Positions 10,549 through 19,237 of a stretch of DNA of 64,000 nt are shown here, piece after piece. Source of the stretch: Listeria grandensis FSL F6-0971 (lineage in GTDB: Bacteria; Bacillota; Bacilli; Lactobacillales; Listeriaceae); assembly GCF_000525835.1 (NCBI RefSeq), contig NZ_AODD01000002.1:124001-188000 (forward strand), read 5' to 3'. Under the pieces are notes generated by a model that was given only the letters and a program-made list of their open reading frames with translations, searched no databases and was not told the DNA's origin. How positions within the stretch are numbered: position 1 is the stretch's first letter; every line of letters begins with the position of its first letter. A program made the position numbers and the translations under genes.

Positions 10549-11663
10549 ATGGAAAAAATCGTCATTATTGGCGGAGGAATCGTGGGCATGACGGCCGCGT
10601 ATTTGCTTGCTAAACAACAAAAAGAAGTTATCGTTATCGATAGAAAAGAATCAGGTCAAGCGACGGCTGCAGCAGCTGGGATTGTGTGTCCATGGCTGTC
10701 GAAACGCCGCAACAAAGTATGGTATGAATTAGCCAAAGATAGTGCACGCTATTATCCGACGCTCATCGAGGAACTGGCGCAAGACACAACGCTGAATACA
10801 GGCTATAAAATGGTCGGCGCACTTTGTTTACGAGAAGACGAGGCAAAACTTTCGGAACTGGAACAAATCGCTGCTAGCCGTCACATGGAAGCACCAGAAA
10901 TTGGCGAAATTACACAGCTGTCAAAAGCGGAAACGAAAGCAAAATTTCCAATTGTAGACCCAGCGTTCGGAGGTCTTTTTGTGAGCGGAGGCGCACGGGT
11001 GGATGGGAAATCGCTCGTTTTGGCGTTAGCGGACGCAGCGACAGCGCATGGTGCTAGGATTATTCGCGATAAAGCGCAGCTCGAAAAACAAGGAGAGGCA
11101 ATCACCGTTTTGGTAGGGAACGAGAGGATGCTGGCCGACAAAATCATCCTCGCAGCAGGGGCTTGGTTGCCAGAATTGCTCCAACCACTCGGACTCCAAG
11201 CCGCGATTCACCCGCAAAAGGGGCAGCTATTACACCTTCAATTCGAGGGTGTCGACACGAGTCATTGGCCGGTTGTTTTGCCGCCGAGCGCGAAAAGTAT
11301 CGTGCCATTTGATGATGGTCGGGTGATTATTGGCGCTACACACGAGAATGAAGGCGGCTTTGACCTAGAGCCAACCGAGGCGGCTATCGAAGAAATTTTA
11401 GAGGAGATTGCGCGCTTTGCACCAGCTGTGAAAAACGCAAAACTGGCGGAAATCCGGTAGGTACGCGACCATTTACACCAGACTTCACGCCAGTTATTGG
11501 AGCCTTGCCAACTGCAAAGCCTATTTTTGTAGCGAATGGATTAGGCTCATCAGGACTCACAACAGGCCCTTACGTCGCCAAAATTCTCGTTGATTTGATT
11601 CAAGGAAAGACACCAAAAACCGATATTGCTGGTTTTGATCCGAGCCATTCGATTACTTCATGA
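10549..11663 (+). CDS. FAD-dependent amino-acid oxidase, DadA family (one frameshift)
   Basis: Full span encodes about 371 aa. The protein opens with the FAD motif IVIIGGGIVGMTAAYLL, continues with ATAAAAGIVCPW, and its C-terminal part (TPDFTPVIGALP ... VANGLGSSGLTTGPYVA) is the conserved FAD-contact end of the DAO/DadA family. Likely activity is oxidation of a D-amino acid or glycine-like amine; the substrate is not predictable. The frame breaks at about 11456 where GG should be GGG, and the rest reads cleanly in the next frame. The ATG at 10549 is chosen for the GAGATGGGG site 8 bp before it. It ends 11 bp inside the convergent permease gene. Confidence 0.8.
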
Positions 11664-13648
11664 TGCGACGAAGCTGTTTCAAGTATTGGTGTTTCACGAA
11701 GAAATAATAGACGGCTTGGACGATGATGAAAATGCCAATTACGATGCCAACATTTTGCCAAATATTGAAATCAAGTAAGTTTTGCAGGGCGAGGAAAGCT
11801 ACGAGTGAATGAATCACTGCCACGAAAAGCGGTAGGAAAAACATAACCCGTAGTTGCCTCGCTACGATTTTATGCAGTTCTGGTTTTGTTAAACCAATTT
11901 TGAAAAGCATTTTGTATTGTTGTTCATCTCGTTTCAAGTCGCTGTGTAGGCGCAAGTATATGAATCCAGCTGAGAAGGTGTAGAATACGGCGCCGCATAA
12001 GACGGTGAGTAATAGAAGTAAACCATTGGCTTGCTGCATATTTTGCCACTGTAGAGCTAGTGATTCAAAACCGGTGTATGTGCCCGTCTTCTCATTTTGA
12101 TTCTTTTCATTCCAGTTATTCACATAGGTTGATAGCTTTTTCGCAGAGACTGTGGTATTTTCCCAATCATCCGTATGGAAAATGCTGTACGGAATTTTCG
12201 AATTAAGGTTATCCTCCGTGTTTTTATAACGTGCCTCTGCTTCTTGCCACATCATATCGATATCTGCCTGATTTGCAAGTACAGTCACACTTTCTATGCT
12301 ACTAATATTAGTAGTGTAAGGAAAACGATTCATCGGTGCTATTTTTTTTACGGGCAGCGTGATTTTTTTTTATTCGAAAACTGGACTTCTATATTTTTCG
12401 GAGCATCCTCTTTCAAATTTGCTACGCTGAGACTGTCTGTTGGGAGCAAGACCACCGTTCCTGGTGGCGTAGTTATTTCTGCATCATCTCGCAAGCCCAT
12501 TAGCGCATTATAGTCACCGATGGACATAAAAGAATAGAAAAAATCATTATTATCAGAAAATCGATAGAAATGGCCATCTGCTCCTTTATAGGAATCGCTG
12601 TCGAGCGTTTTTTTTTGTATAGGAAATAATATCCTTGTTAACCATGTCCTGCCCATAAGCTGTATACGTAATTGAATAGGGATTCGTCGACATCCCAGCA
12701 AGTCCGCTACTACCAATGGCTGAGCTCGTTCCCATCGCTGTAATCGACGTTGCAGAAATAGCCGCCACTATAAAGAAAGTACTCACATTATCACGCATTT
12801 GGTAGATTAACTCTGAAAAAGTAATAAGATTCGTGCGTTTAAAAAAGAAATGTTCTTTCTTGCGCAGACGTGTCAGTACAAAAACAAGCAACTGACTAAA
12901 GAAGAAATACGTGCCAACCACGACTAGAATGACTCCGGTGAAAATTGGAATGAGATAGAATGAGTCTTGATAAGTTTGCGAAATAACGACACCGTAGCCC
13001 GTTACAATAAGCACGAGAGCAAGCAATGCGATATACCATGCTGCTTTAATTTCTTTTTTAGGTTCTTTTTGTGAGGCAAGTAAAGCTTTTAGATTATTGA
13101 CACGAATCGTAAAGGAGGTCACAAAAGAAATGACTAGAAACATCAAACCAAAAACGCCAAATGTAAGCAAAATTGGTTTCCAAGGTAAGTAAAATGGCAA
13201 TGTTTCCGTTAATGATAAAACTTTAGAGCAAATCAGCAAAATGACCTTCGAAAAAATAAAACCAAAAGATAACCCCGCAAAAGACTGCAGAAAGCCCTGC
13301 TAGCATGTTCTCCCAAAAAATCAATTTAACAAGCTGTTTCTTATTAATTCCTTGAATGAGCAATAGACCAAATTCCGCTTTTCGAGTCTTCAGAAACGTA
13401 CTAACGGCATAAAAAATCGCAAAAGCTGAGAATATGACGATAATCACCTGCGAAATCTGAAAACCAATCATCGCGAAATAACTCATGGTTGTACTAGAAG
13501 AATCGATATTATCCTGAAATTCGGGGTGAAAAACAAGCAAAGCATAGACGAAAAACATTGTCACCGCGAAGAAACTAGTAAAGAAATAAGGACCATAGAC
13601 TTTCGGATTACGACGGACATTATTAATGACGAATTGGCGGAATGACAT
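11653..13648 (-). CDS. Bce-type ABC transporter permease (FtsX family; three frameshifts)
   Basis: Full span gives about 664 aa, the size of BceB/VirB-type permeases. Visible parts are an N-terminal helix and FtsX domain (SFRQFVINNVRRNPKVYGPYF), four or more helices, a second FtsX unit, a large extracellular domain (about 200 residues, the peptide-sensing part), and four C-terminal helices. With the ATPase it removes or senses cell-wall-active peptides such as bacitracin or lantibiotics. Breaks lie at 13264-13267, 12608-12616 and 12363-12371, all mononucleotide runs, and the protein continues across each. The start overlaps the ATPase gene by 26 bp. Convergent with the DadA-like gene. Confidence 0.82.
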
Positions 13649-14393
13649 GTTGTTTTCCTCCTAGTAGCGTCAAAGTGTCCATGATTTGCTGATAAAAGAC
13701 AGCCGTGTTATCGCCGCGATAAATCTCATTATACAGCGAACCATCTTTAATAAATACGACGCGATTACAAAACGAAGCAGCTTGCGGATCATGCGTGACG
13801 AGCAATATAGTGGCTTCTTCTTCCTTATTTAGTCGGCTGAGCAGTTGCATCACTTCCTCACTATTTTTAGAATCCAAATTTCCCGTAGGTTCATCCGCTA
13901 AAAATAGTTTCGGTTCATGAATCGCAGCTCGCGCAACGGCTGTTCGTTGTGATTCACCACCTGAAATTTGATATGTCCGCTTATCTAAGATAGGCGTGAT
14001 ACCAAGTTTTGTAGCGATCACATCTAATTTTTCATTCATCGTTGCTAGTGGTGTACCATCTAATGTGAGCGGTAGAAGTATATTTTCGCGTACCGTCAGC
14101 GTGTCCAATAGATTAAAAGATTGGAAAATGAAACCGAGTTCCTTCCGTCTGAATTCGGCAAGTTTGTCAAAAGATAATGTATAGGGGTTAGCATCATGTA
14201 TTTGCACGCTGCCACTCGTTGGTGGATCAATAGTGGCAATCATATTGAGCAACGTTGTTTTCCCGCTGCCTGAAGGACCCATAATTCCCACAAATTCTCC
14301 TTTTTCGACCGATAAATCCAGATTAGCAATCGCTTGGTATTGCACATTTCCTGTGTATATTTTATTGACTTGCTCTACTTTTAAAAGTGTCAT
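13623..14393 (-). CDS. Bce-type ABC transporter ATPase
   Basis: Predicted 256 aa. Walker A is GPSGSGKT at residues 39-46, the Q-loop is in FIFQSFNLLDTLTV, the signature is ISGGESQR, and Walker B is LFLADEPTGNLDS, followed by LLVTHDP. The MacB/LolD-like, BceA-type sequence and pairing with an FtsX-family permease identify a peptide-antibiotic resistance transporter. It is preceded by a 96-bp gap after the kinase gene that holds an inverted repeat, so it likely has its own induced promoter. Confidence 0.92.
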   Translation of the reverse strand: MTLLKVEQVNKIYTGNVQYQAIANLDLSVEKGEFVGIMGPSGSGKTTLLNMIATIDPPTSGSVQIHDANPYTLSFDKLAEFRRKELGFIFQSFNLLDTLTVRENILLPLTLDGTPLATMNEKLDVIATKLGITPILDKRTYQISGGESQRTAVARAAIHEPKLFLADEPTGNLDSKNSEEVMQLLSRLNKEEEATILLVTHDPQAASFCNRVVFIKDGSLYNEIYRGDNTAVFYQQIMDTLTLLGGKQHVIPPIRH

Positions 14394-14472
14394 AACAAGA
14401 CCTCCTCTTTCGTTGATAGGACTAGTGTAGCAAACAAAGTGGGAAGGGTGGTATCGATTCTAATTACAAAAG

Positions 14473-14488
14473 CTTACGTTGTTGTAAG
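14473..14488. promoter_or_regulatory. Inverted repeat, candidate response-regulator operator
   Basis: CTTAC-N6-GTAAG lies directly after the kinase stop and about 80-95 bp upstream of the ATPase start. On the minus strand a TACACT -10-like hexamer follows about 50 bp downstream with no good -35, the pattern expected of an activator-dependent promoter. Bce-type regulators bind similar TNACA-N4-TGTAA repeats, so this is a reasonable operator; spacing and use are inferred. Confidence 0.45.
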
Positions 14489-14489
14489 T

Positions 14490-15470
14490 TTATTTTTGAA
14501 TGGGAATCTGAATAAGGATTGTTGTGCCGGAGCCAATTTCAGATTCAATGGAGAGCTGATAACCAAGTTTCTGACATATTTCTGATACGAGGAAAAGCCC
14601 CATACCTGTGGAATGTTGGTATTTTCGACCGTTTTCTCCAGTGAAGAAGGGATGGAAAACACGAGGAAGATCCGATTTTTCGATGCCGATACCATAATCT
14701 TGGATGGTCAGCAAATAGCCGGTCGTCTCGGTTATAGCTGTTATATCGATGTTACTTCCTTTTTTTGGGGAGTATTTAATTGCATTGGATAGGATCTGCC
14801 CTAGCATGAAAACAAACCATTTTTTGTCTGTCTCTAAACGTAGATCTGGATCGATTTCGACTTTTGGATAAAGATGATGCCTAATGAAAAGCCGCTTATG
14901 TTCATTGATAGATTCTGTGACGAGTATTCTTAAGTCCGTGCGTTCGACAACGAAATCATTTTCAAACGTTTCAAGACGCAGCGTGTAAAGGACCGTGTCA
15001 AGGCCTTGCTTGATTTTATCCGTTTCCTCTTGAATGCTACGAAGCATTGGGTCGGATTGGTTTTGTGTCATAAGTTCGATGACTGATACGGGAGTCTTCA
15101 TTTGATGGACCCACTGATTGATGAAGATGTTGCGATCGGTATCTTTCGCGCGCCATTTCTGAAGGTCTACTTGATAGGAGTGATATTGTTGCGCTAAATA
15201 GCTTTCGAAGGCTTGACTAAATGATGAACCTTCGTCGGGGTGAAATTCTGATGCTAAGACATCGGTTTGTTCTAAACGTTTAAAGACACGACGATATCCC
15301 ATATAGCGGAAAGTTAGGAACAAGATGCTGAGCACTACCCAGAGGAATAGGACGTAAATGGTAAGACGAGCGCTTTTGTAGCCATCTAGCCAAAAGATGC
15401 CTACAGTGGAGAGGGACAAGATGAGTGCGAATAGAAAAAAGGAAAGGTGACTCTGAAAAAATAAGCGCAT
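14490..15470 (-). CDS. Intramembrane-sensing histidine kinase, BceS type
   Basis: Predicted 326 aa. Two N-terminal transmembrane helices (residues about 9-28 and 37-54) are separated by only a few residues, the intramembrane-sensing layout. The phospho-accepting His is H122 in NQWVHQMKTP, the N box is QILSNAIKYSPKKG, and the G boxes are DYGIGIEKSDL and STGMGLFLVSEI. Such kinases sense flux through the partner ABC transporter. The ATG at 15470 has AAGGAGG upstream and overlaps the response-regulator stop by 1 bp (TAATG), so the pair is coupled. Confidence 0.92.
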   Translation of the reverse strand: MRLFFQSHLSFFLFALILSLSTVGIFWLDGYKSARLTIYVLFLWVVLSILFLTFRYMGYRRVFKRLEQTDVLASEFHPDEGSSFSQAFESYLAQQYHSYQVDLQKWRAKDTDRNIFINQWVHQMKTPVSVIELMTQNQSDPMLRSIQEETDKIKQGLDTVLYTLRLETFENDFVVERTDLRILVTESINEHKRLFIRHHLYPKVEIDPDLRLETDKKWFVFMLGQILSNAIKYSPKKGSNIDITAITETTGYLLTIQDYGIGIEKSDLPRVFHPFFTGENGRKYQHSTGMGLFLVSEICQKLGYQLSIESEIGSGTTILIQIPIQK

Positions 15471-16165
15471 TATGATTCCTCCTTGTAAATCCACTGATAA
15501 CCGTAACCCCGAACAGATTTGATCGAATCTTTGACACCAAGATCCAGTAGCTTTTTGCGAAGCCTGGCAACGTTGACACTCAGCGTATTATCGTCAATAA
15601 AAGTGACTTCATCCCAAATTTCTTCATATAGAAGATCGCGATTTGCAACATGTGGAGCCGTGCGCCAAATGACTTCGAGCAGTTTCGCTTCATTTTTGCT
15701 TAGTTCGAGCGTTTTTCCAGCACGTTCTATCGTGAATTTTAACGGGTAAAAAGAGAGGCTACCTTCATGAAATTCAGGTTCTTGATATTGATTGGCAAAA
15801 TCGCCATAAACGCGTCGCAATTGGGCACGAACTTTCGCGATAACGACTTGGTAGGAGAACGGTTTCGTTATATAGTCATCCGCTCCATTTTCGAGTGCCA
15901 TGACTTGATCAAGTTCCCCGTCACGTGCAGAGATGAAGATAATGGGACAGACTGATATTTCGCGAATTTTGCGACACCAAAAATAACCGTCATATTTCGG
16001 CAAGTTGATATCGAGTAGTACAAGATGAGGCGCTAGCTCTTCAAAAAGAGGCATCACGTCATCGAAGTCGGTTGTGATGTGGGCGTCTAGATTGTATCTG
16101 CGTAGGTAATCTTGTAATAAAGTTGCAATTTTTGGATCGTCTTCAACGATTAGTATTTTTTCCAT
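15470..16165 (-). CDS. OmpR-family response regulator, BceR type
   Basis: Predicted 231 aa. The receiver domain has acidic residues D9/D10, phospho-acceptor D52 (VLLDINLPKYDG) and conserved Lys in DDYITKPFS. The C-terminal winged helix ends with a VRGYGYQW motif. It is the partner of the downstream kinase and probably activates the ABC genes. The start at 16165 is set by AAAGGAG 7-8 bp upstream. Its leader contains one copy of the 52-bp repeat A, ending about 20 bp before the start codon. Confidence 0.93.
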   Translation of the reverse strand: MEKILIVEDDPKIATLLQDYLRRYNLDAHITTDFDDVMPLFEELAPHLVLLDINLPKYDGYFWCRKIREISVCPIIFISARDGELDQVMALENGADDYITKPFSYQVVIAKVRAQLRRVYGDFANQYQEPEFHEGSLSFYPLKFTIERAGKTLELSKNEAKLLEVIWRTAPHVANRDLLYEEIWDEVTFIDDNTLSVNVARLRKKLLDLGVKDSIKSVRGYGYQWIYKEES

Positions 16166-16184
16166 GGTTTTAGCTCCTTTGTTG

Positions 16185-16236
16185 TTGTTGTGGCTCTTAT
16201 GAAGCATCCCTTGCTGAATTAGAGCCTCAATATGAG
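16185..16236 (+). repeat. Intergenic repeat A, copy 1
   Basis: 52 bp starting TTGTTGTGGCTCTTATGAAG. It is identical to copy 2 (16345-16396) except one base, and closely matches copy 3 on the opposite strand at 57427-57476. TTGTGGCTCT at the left end and AGAGCCTCAA at the right end can form a hairpin with one mismatch. It lies in the leader of the Bce-type regulator gene. Function unknown. Confidence 0.85.
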
Positions 16237-16281
16237 TGCGAACACAGTGAGCATTCGTTCATTAAAACGGCTCTTAGATAC

Positions 16282-16305
16282 AAAATAAGACTTATTTTAA
16301 AATAA
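16282..16305. repeat. AT-rich overlapping palindromes
   Basis: AAAATAAG-A-CTTATTTT (16282-16298) overlaps the perfect 14-bp palindrome TTATTTTAAAATAA (16292-16305). They lie between the two copies of repeat A, about 120 bp upstream of the regulator gene, in a region that could hold its leftward promoter. They could be an operator, but this is unproven. Confidence 0.4.
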
Positions 16306-16344
16306 AATTCAGAACTTTTTGAGTAAGTTGCGCTGGTCTATGTT

Positions 16345-16396
16345 TTGTTGTGGCTCTTATGAAGCATCCCTTGCTGAATTAGAGCCACAATATGAG
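16345..16396 (+). repeat. Intergenic repeat A, copy 2
   Basis: Second copy, 160 bp from copy 1. Here the ends are perfectly complementary: TTGTGGCTCT (16348-16357) pairs with AGAGCCACAA (16381-16390) around a 23-nt loop. The one base that differs from copy 1 restores the stem pair. Immediately followed by about 40 bp and then repeat B. Confidence 0.85.
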
Positions 16397-16432
16397 CATT
16401 CGATCCTTGTACTTCGTCACGACAGGCGCCTC

Positions 16433-16680
16433 CAGATCCAGCTTCAACGGCCAACTCCTCGAAAACTTCACGCCCTCCGCAAAAAGCAAGAGCGGCTTTT
16501 TACTGCGGCCGCTCCATTTTTTTCGGAGCTGAACGAGCCGTTTCAGCTTTTCATCAGATCCGGCTTCAACGGCCAGACTCTCGAAAACTTCGTGGTCGCA
16601 GTAAAAGTCAAAAGAGGACTTTTTCTGCGGCCCCTAACAATTTTTTTCGAGTCTAACGGATCGTTTCAGCACTTCATATC
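16433..16680 (+). repeat. Repeat B, two imperfect tandem copies
   Basis: Two head-to-tail units, 16433-16554 and 16555-16680, share CAGATCC-GCTTCAACGGCCA, CTCGAAAACTTC, a T-rich hairpin arm, CTGCGGCC, seven Ts followed by TCG, and a GTTTCAGC...CTTCAT end. Each can fold: in unit 2, CGCAG-AAAAGTC pairs with GACTTTT-CTGCG. The last bases of unit 2 overlap the end of the leftward ypjC gene. A related third copy is at 57303-57356 on the other strand. No protein is likely here. Confidence 0.75.
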
Positions 16681-17540
16681 AAAGGTTTCTTATCTTCATC
16701 CAACGTAAACCCTTCTCCCATCACGTCATGCACGACGGAAACGGAGACGAAGGCGTGCGGGTCAGTCGCGTTGACTATGTTTTTCAGCTGTACTATTTCA
16801 TTCTTCGCAACCACGATATACAGGACATCTTGCTCTTTTTTCGAAAAGCCTCCACGTCCTTCAAGCACTGTTACACCGCGATTCATCGCTAACATCACAT
16901 GCTCGGCAATTTTGTCATTGTGGGCGGAAATGATGAGGGCACCGCGGGCAGCATAGGCTCCTTCTTGCATGAAATCAATTACACGAGCGCCGATAAAAAC
17001 AGCAACGAGAGTATACATCACTTGCCGAACATCTAAATAAGACAGCGAAAGCGTCAGTACAACGGCGTCAATCGCAAACAAGGTCCGGCCCATACTCACG
17101 CCTTTTTTGCGATGCAACACTTGGGCCATAATATCGCTACCACCAGTTGTCCCACCATATCGGAAGACAAAACCAAGCCCAATCCCCGTAAAACCACCAG
17201 CAAAAAGCGCCACGAGTAAAAGATCATCGTGTAGATCAAGGCGATAAGGAACGCGCTGGAATACCCAAAGCGATAGCGAGAGGCCTATTGTTCCAATAAT
17301 CGTATAGATAAGCGCACGATTGCCGAGAATACGCCAGCCTATGAAAAAGAGCGGAATGTTTAAAATAAGGTTTGAATAGGCGGGATCGATGCCTGTAAAA
17401 TGAAGTAATAGCAAGGTAATCCCAGTTAATCCACCTTCTCCAAGATCATTTGCGATATTGAAATTGACAAGCCCAAATCCATAAATAGTTGTTCCAAGTA
17501 AGATAAATACGATATTTTTAACACGAACATCTTGCCACAT
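16674..17540 (-). CDS. ypjC: YitT/YpjC-family membrane protein (DUF161 + DUF2179)
   Basis: Predicted 288 aa. The N-terminal two thirds have about five transmembrane helices with FGLVNFNIANDLGEGGLTG and GFVFRYGGTTGGSDIMA, hallmarks of the YitT family. Residues about 210-285 form the soluble DUF2179 domain (GVTVLEGRGGFSKKEQDVLY). Function is unknown. In Bacillus the homologue ypjC neighbours ypjD and dapB; here it is divergent from ypjD. Its 3' end overlaps the last bases of repeat B. Confidence 0.85.
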   Translation of the reverse strand: MWQDVRVKNIVFILLGTTIYGFGLVNFNIANDLGEGGLTGITLLLLHFTGIDPAYSNLILNIPLFFIGWRILGNRALIYTIIGTIGLSLSLWVFQRVPYRLDLHDDLLLVALFAGGFTGIGLGFVFRYGGTTGGSDIMAQVLHRKKGVSMGRTLFAIDAVVLTLSLSYLDVRQVMYTLVAVFIGARVIDFMQEGAYAARGALIISAHNDKIAEHVMLAMNRGVTVLEGRGGFSKKEQDVLYIVVAKNEIVQLKNIVNATDPHAFVSVSVVHDVMGEGFTLDEDKKPLI

Positions 17541-17687
17541 AGACCTTCACTCCCTTTTTTAGTGCTTAAATGAACGAATTCCTTTTTATAGACGTAGCAA
17601 GGACTTCTTAGCTATAATGATTATAACAGACGTAAAATGGGTAAATAAAGCCTTACGTTAGTTTACCACAAAGGAGCGAAATAAAGC

Positions 17688-18017
17688 ATGGCAAAAACGA
17701 TGCAGCAGTTGCAAGATGAGGTAGACGCGTTGATTGGTCAATTTGAAGAGGGATATTTTTCTCCTTTAGCGATGATGGCGCGCGTGACAGAGGAAACAGG
17801 AGAGCTTGCTCGCGAGATTAATCATTATTACGGCGAGAAGCCAAAGAAAGCTAGCGAACCAGAGAATACGGTAGCTGCGGAACTTGGAGATGTGTTATTT
17901 GTCCTTATTTGTATGGCAAATTCGCTAAATATTAGCTTAGAAGAGGCCCACGATACGGTCATGAAGAAATTCAAGGAACGTGACGCCGATAGATGGACCA
18001 AGAAGGAGGACAAATAA
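17688..18017 (+). CDS. ypjD: MazG-like nucleotide pyrophosphohydrolase, YpjD
   Basis: Predicted 109 aa. The MazG-type helical bundle carries [17 protein letters not shown] and [14 protein letters not shown], supplying the EExxE and ExxD metal ligands. It probably hydrolyses nucleoside triphosphates or damaged nucleotides (house-cleaning). AAAGGAG precedes the ATG. Its TAA overlaps the dapB ATG by 1 bp, so the two are coupled and it heads the dapB-mgsA-cca-birA operon, as in Bacillus. Confidence 0.9.
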   Translation: MAKTMQQLQDEVDALIGQFEEGYFSPLAMMARVTEETGELAREINHYYGEKPKKASEPENTVAAELGDVLFVLICMANSLNISLEEAHDTVMKKFKERDADRWTKKEDK

Positions 18018-18803
18018 TGAAGGTAGCAGTACTAGGTTTTAAGGGTAGAATGGGGCATGAGGTAGTGAAAACGGTCCTCCGTGAAGCAGATTTGGAACTT
18101 GTTGCAGTACTCGATCATGCGCCGAAAGAGAAAAACATCTCTGAGATTGCTGATTTTTCGGATTTAGATGTACCAGTATTTGATGATTTGGAAAAATTGC
18201 TGACGGATGTGACATTGGATGCTGTTGTTGATTTTACGACACCTAAAGTCGGTTATTACAATACCAAGCTCGTCTTGGCACATGGCGTAAGTCCAGTGGT
18301 TGGAACGACTGGATTCACACCAGAGCAAATTACAGAACTAACAGAGCTTGCAGCCTCGAAAAAAATTGGTGCGATTATTGCGCCTAATTTTGCGGTAGGA
18401 GCGGTGCTTATGATGCAGTTTGCGCAAAAAGCGGCGAAATACTTCCCAGATGTGGAGATTATCGAATTGCATCATGACAATAAACTAGATGCGCCAAGTG
18501 GTACCGCGGTAAAGACAGCAGAAATGATGGCAGAAGTTCGCGAGCCAAAACAGCAAGGTGCGGCAAATGAAGAGGAGATAATGAAAGGTGCACGAGGCGC
18601 AGATTATGAAGGAATGCGGATTCACAGTGTTCGTTTGCCAGGTCTCATCGCTCACCAACAAGTACAATTTGGCGCGGAAGGTCAGGGTCTCACGATTCGC
18701 ATGATTCTTACGACCGAATTTCTTTCATGTCAGGCGTCGCTTTTCCATCCGAAAAACAGCAGAGCTCGATACGCTTGTTTATGGTTTAGAAAATTTAATT
18801 TGA
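18017..18803 (+). CDS. dapB: 4-hydroxy-tetrahydrodipicolinate reductase (two frameshifts)
   Basis: Full span encodes about 262 aa, the family length. Seen are the N-terminal NAD(P) motif [22 protein letters not shown], the catalytic [15 protein letters not shown] and the C-terminal [14 protein letters not shown] in shifted frame. It reduces the DapA product in lysine and diaminopimelate synthesis. Two bases are missing: about 18700 (one C) and within 18741-18744 (one T). Reading through both restores the normal ending YGLENLI. DapB is normally essential, so these are very probably sequence errors. Start at 18017 is preceded by AAGGAGG. Confidence 0.92.
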
Positions 18804-18820
18804 TGAGGGGTGGTTAACAC

Positions 18821-19225
18821 ATGAACATTGCCTTAATCGCACACGATCGTAAAAAAGAATTGATGATAGAGCTGACACTAGCTTATAAACTCATCCTAGA
18901 GCCACACAAGTTATTCGCAACAGGAACGACTGGTTTGCGAATCATGGAGGCGACTGGACTTTCGGTACACCGTTTTCAGTCAGGTCCGCTCGGTGGCGAT
19001 CAACAAATCGGTTCTCGAATTTCTGAGGACAAGATGGACTTGGTGATCTTCTTACGCGATCCACTTGCAGCGCAACCACACGAACCAGATGTGACCGCGC
19101 TCATAAGATTATGCGATGTTTATGAAATTCCACTTGCGACTAATATCGGAACAGCTGAAGTATTATTGCGCGGTTTGCAAGAAGGATTCATGGATTGGCG
19201 CGACTTAAGACGCAATGAAGAATAG
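18821..19225 (+). CDS. mgsA: Methylglyoxal synthase
   Basis: Predicted 134 aa. Conserved segments are [11 protein letters not shown] at the N-terminus, ATGTTG (phosphate site), and [10 protein letters not shown] followed by [14 protein letters not shown], containing the catalytic Asp. It converts dihydroxyacetone phosphate to methylglyoxal, an overflow branch of glycolysis. It lies 17 bp after dapB, in the same order as in Bacillus subtilis and Listeria. Confidence 0.96.
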   Translation: MNIALIAHDRKKELMIELTLAYKLILEPHKLFATGTTGLRIMEATGLSVHRFQSGPLGGDQQIGSRISEDKMDLVIFLRDPLAAQPHEPDVTALIRLCDVYEIPLATNIGTAEVLLRGLQEGFMDWRDLRRNEE

Positions 19226-19237
19226 GAGCAACTAGTT

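Noticed and set aside
16319-16708. An open frame across the A and B repeats that could code for a 129-residue protein.
   Set aside because: It has no ribosome site, lies wholly in repeats and hairpins, resembles no family, and overlaps the end of ypjC.
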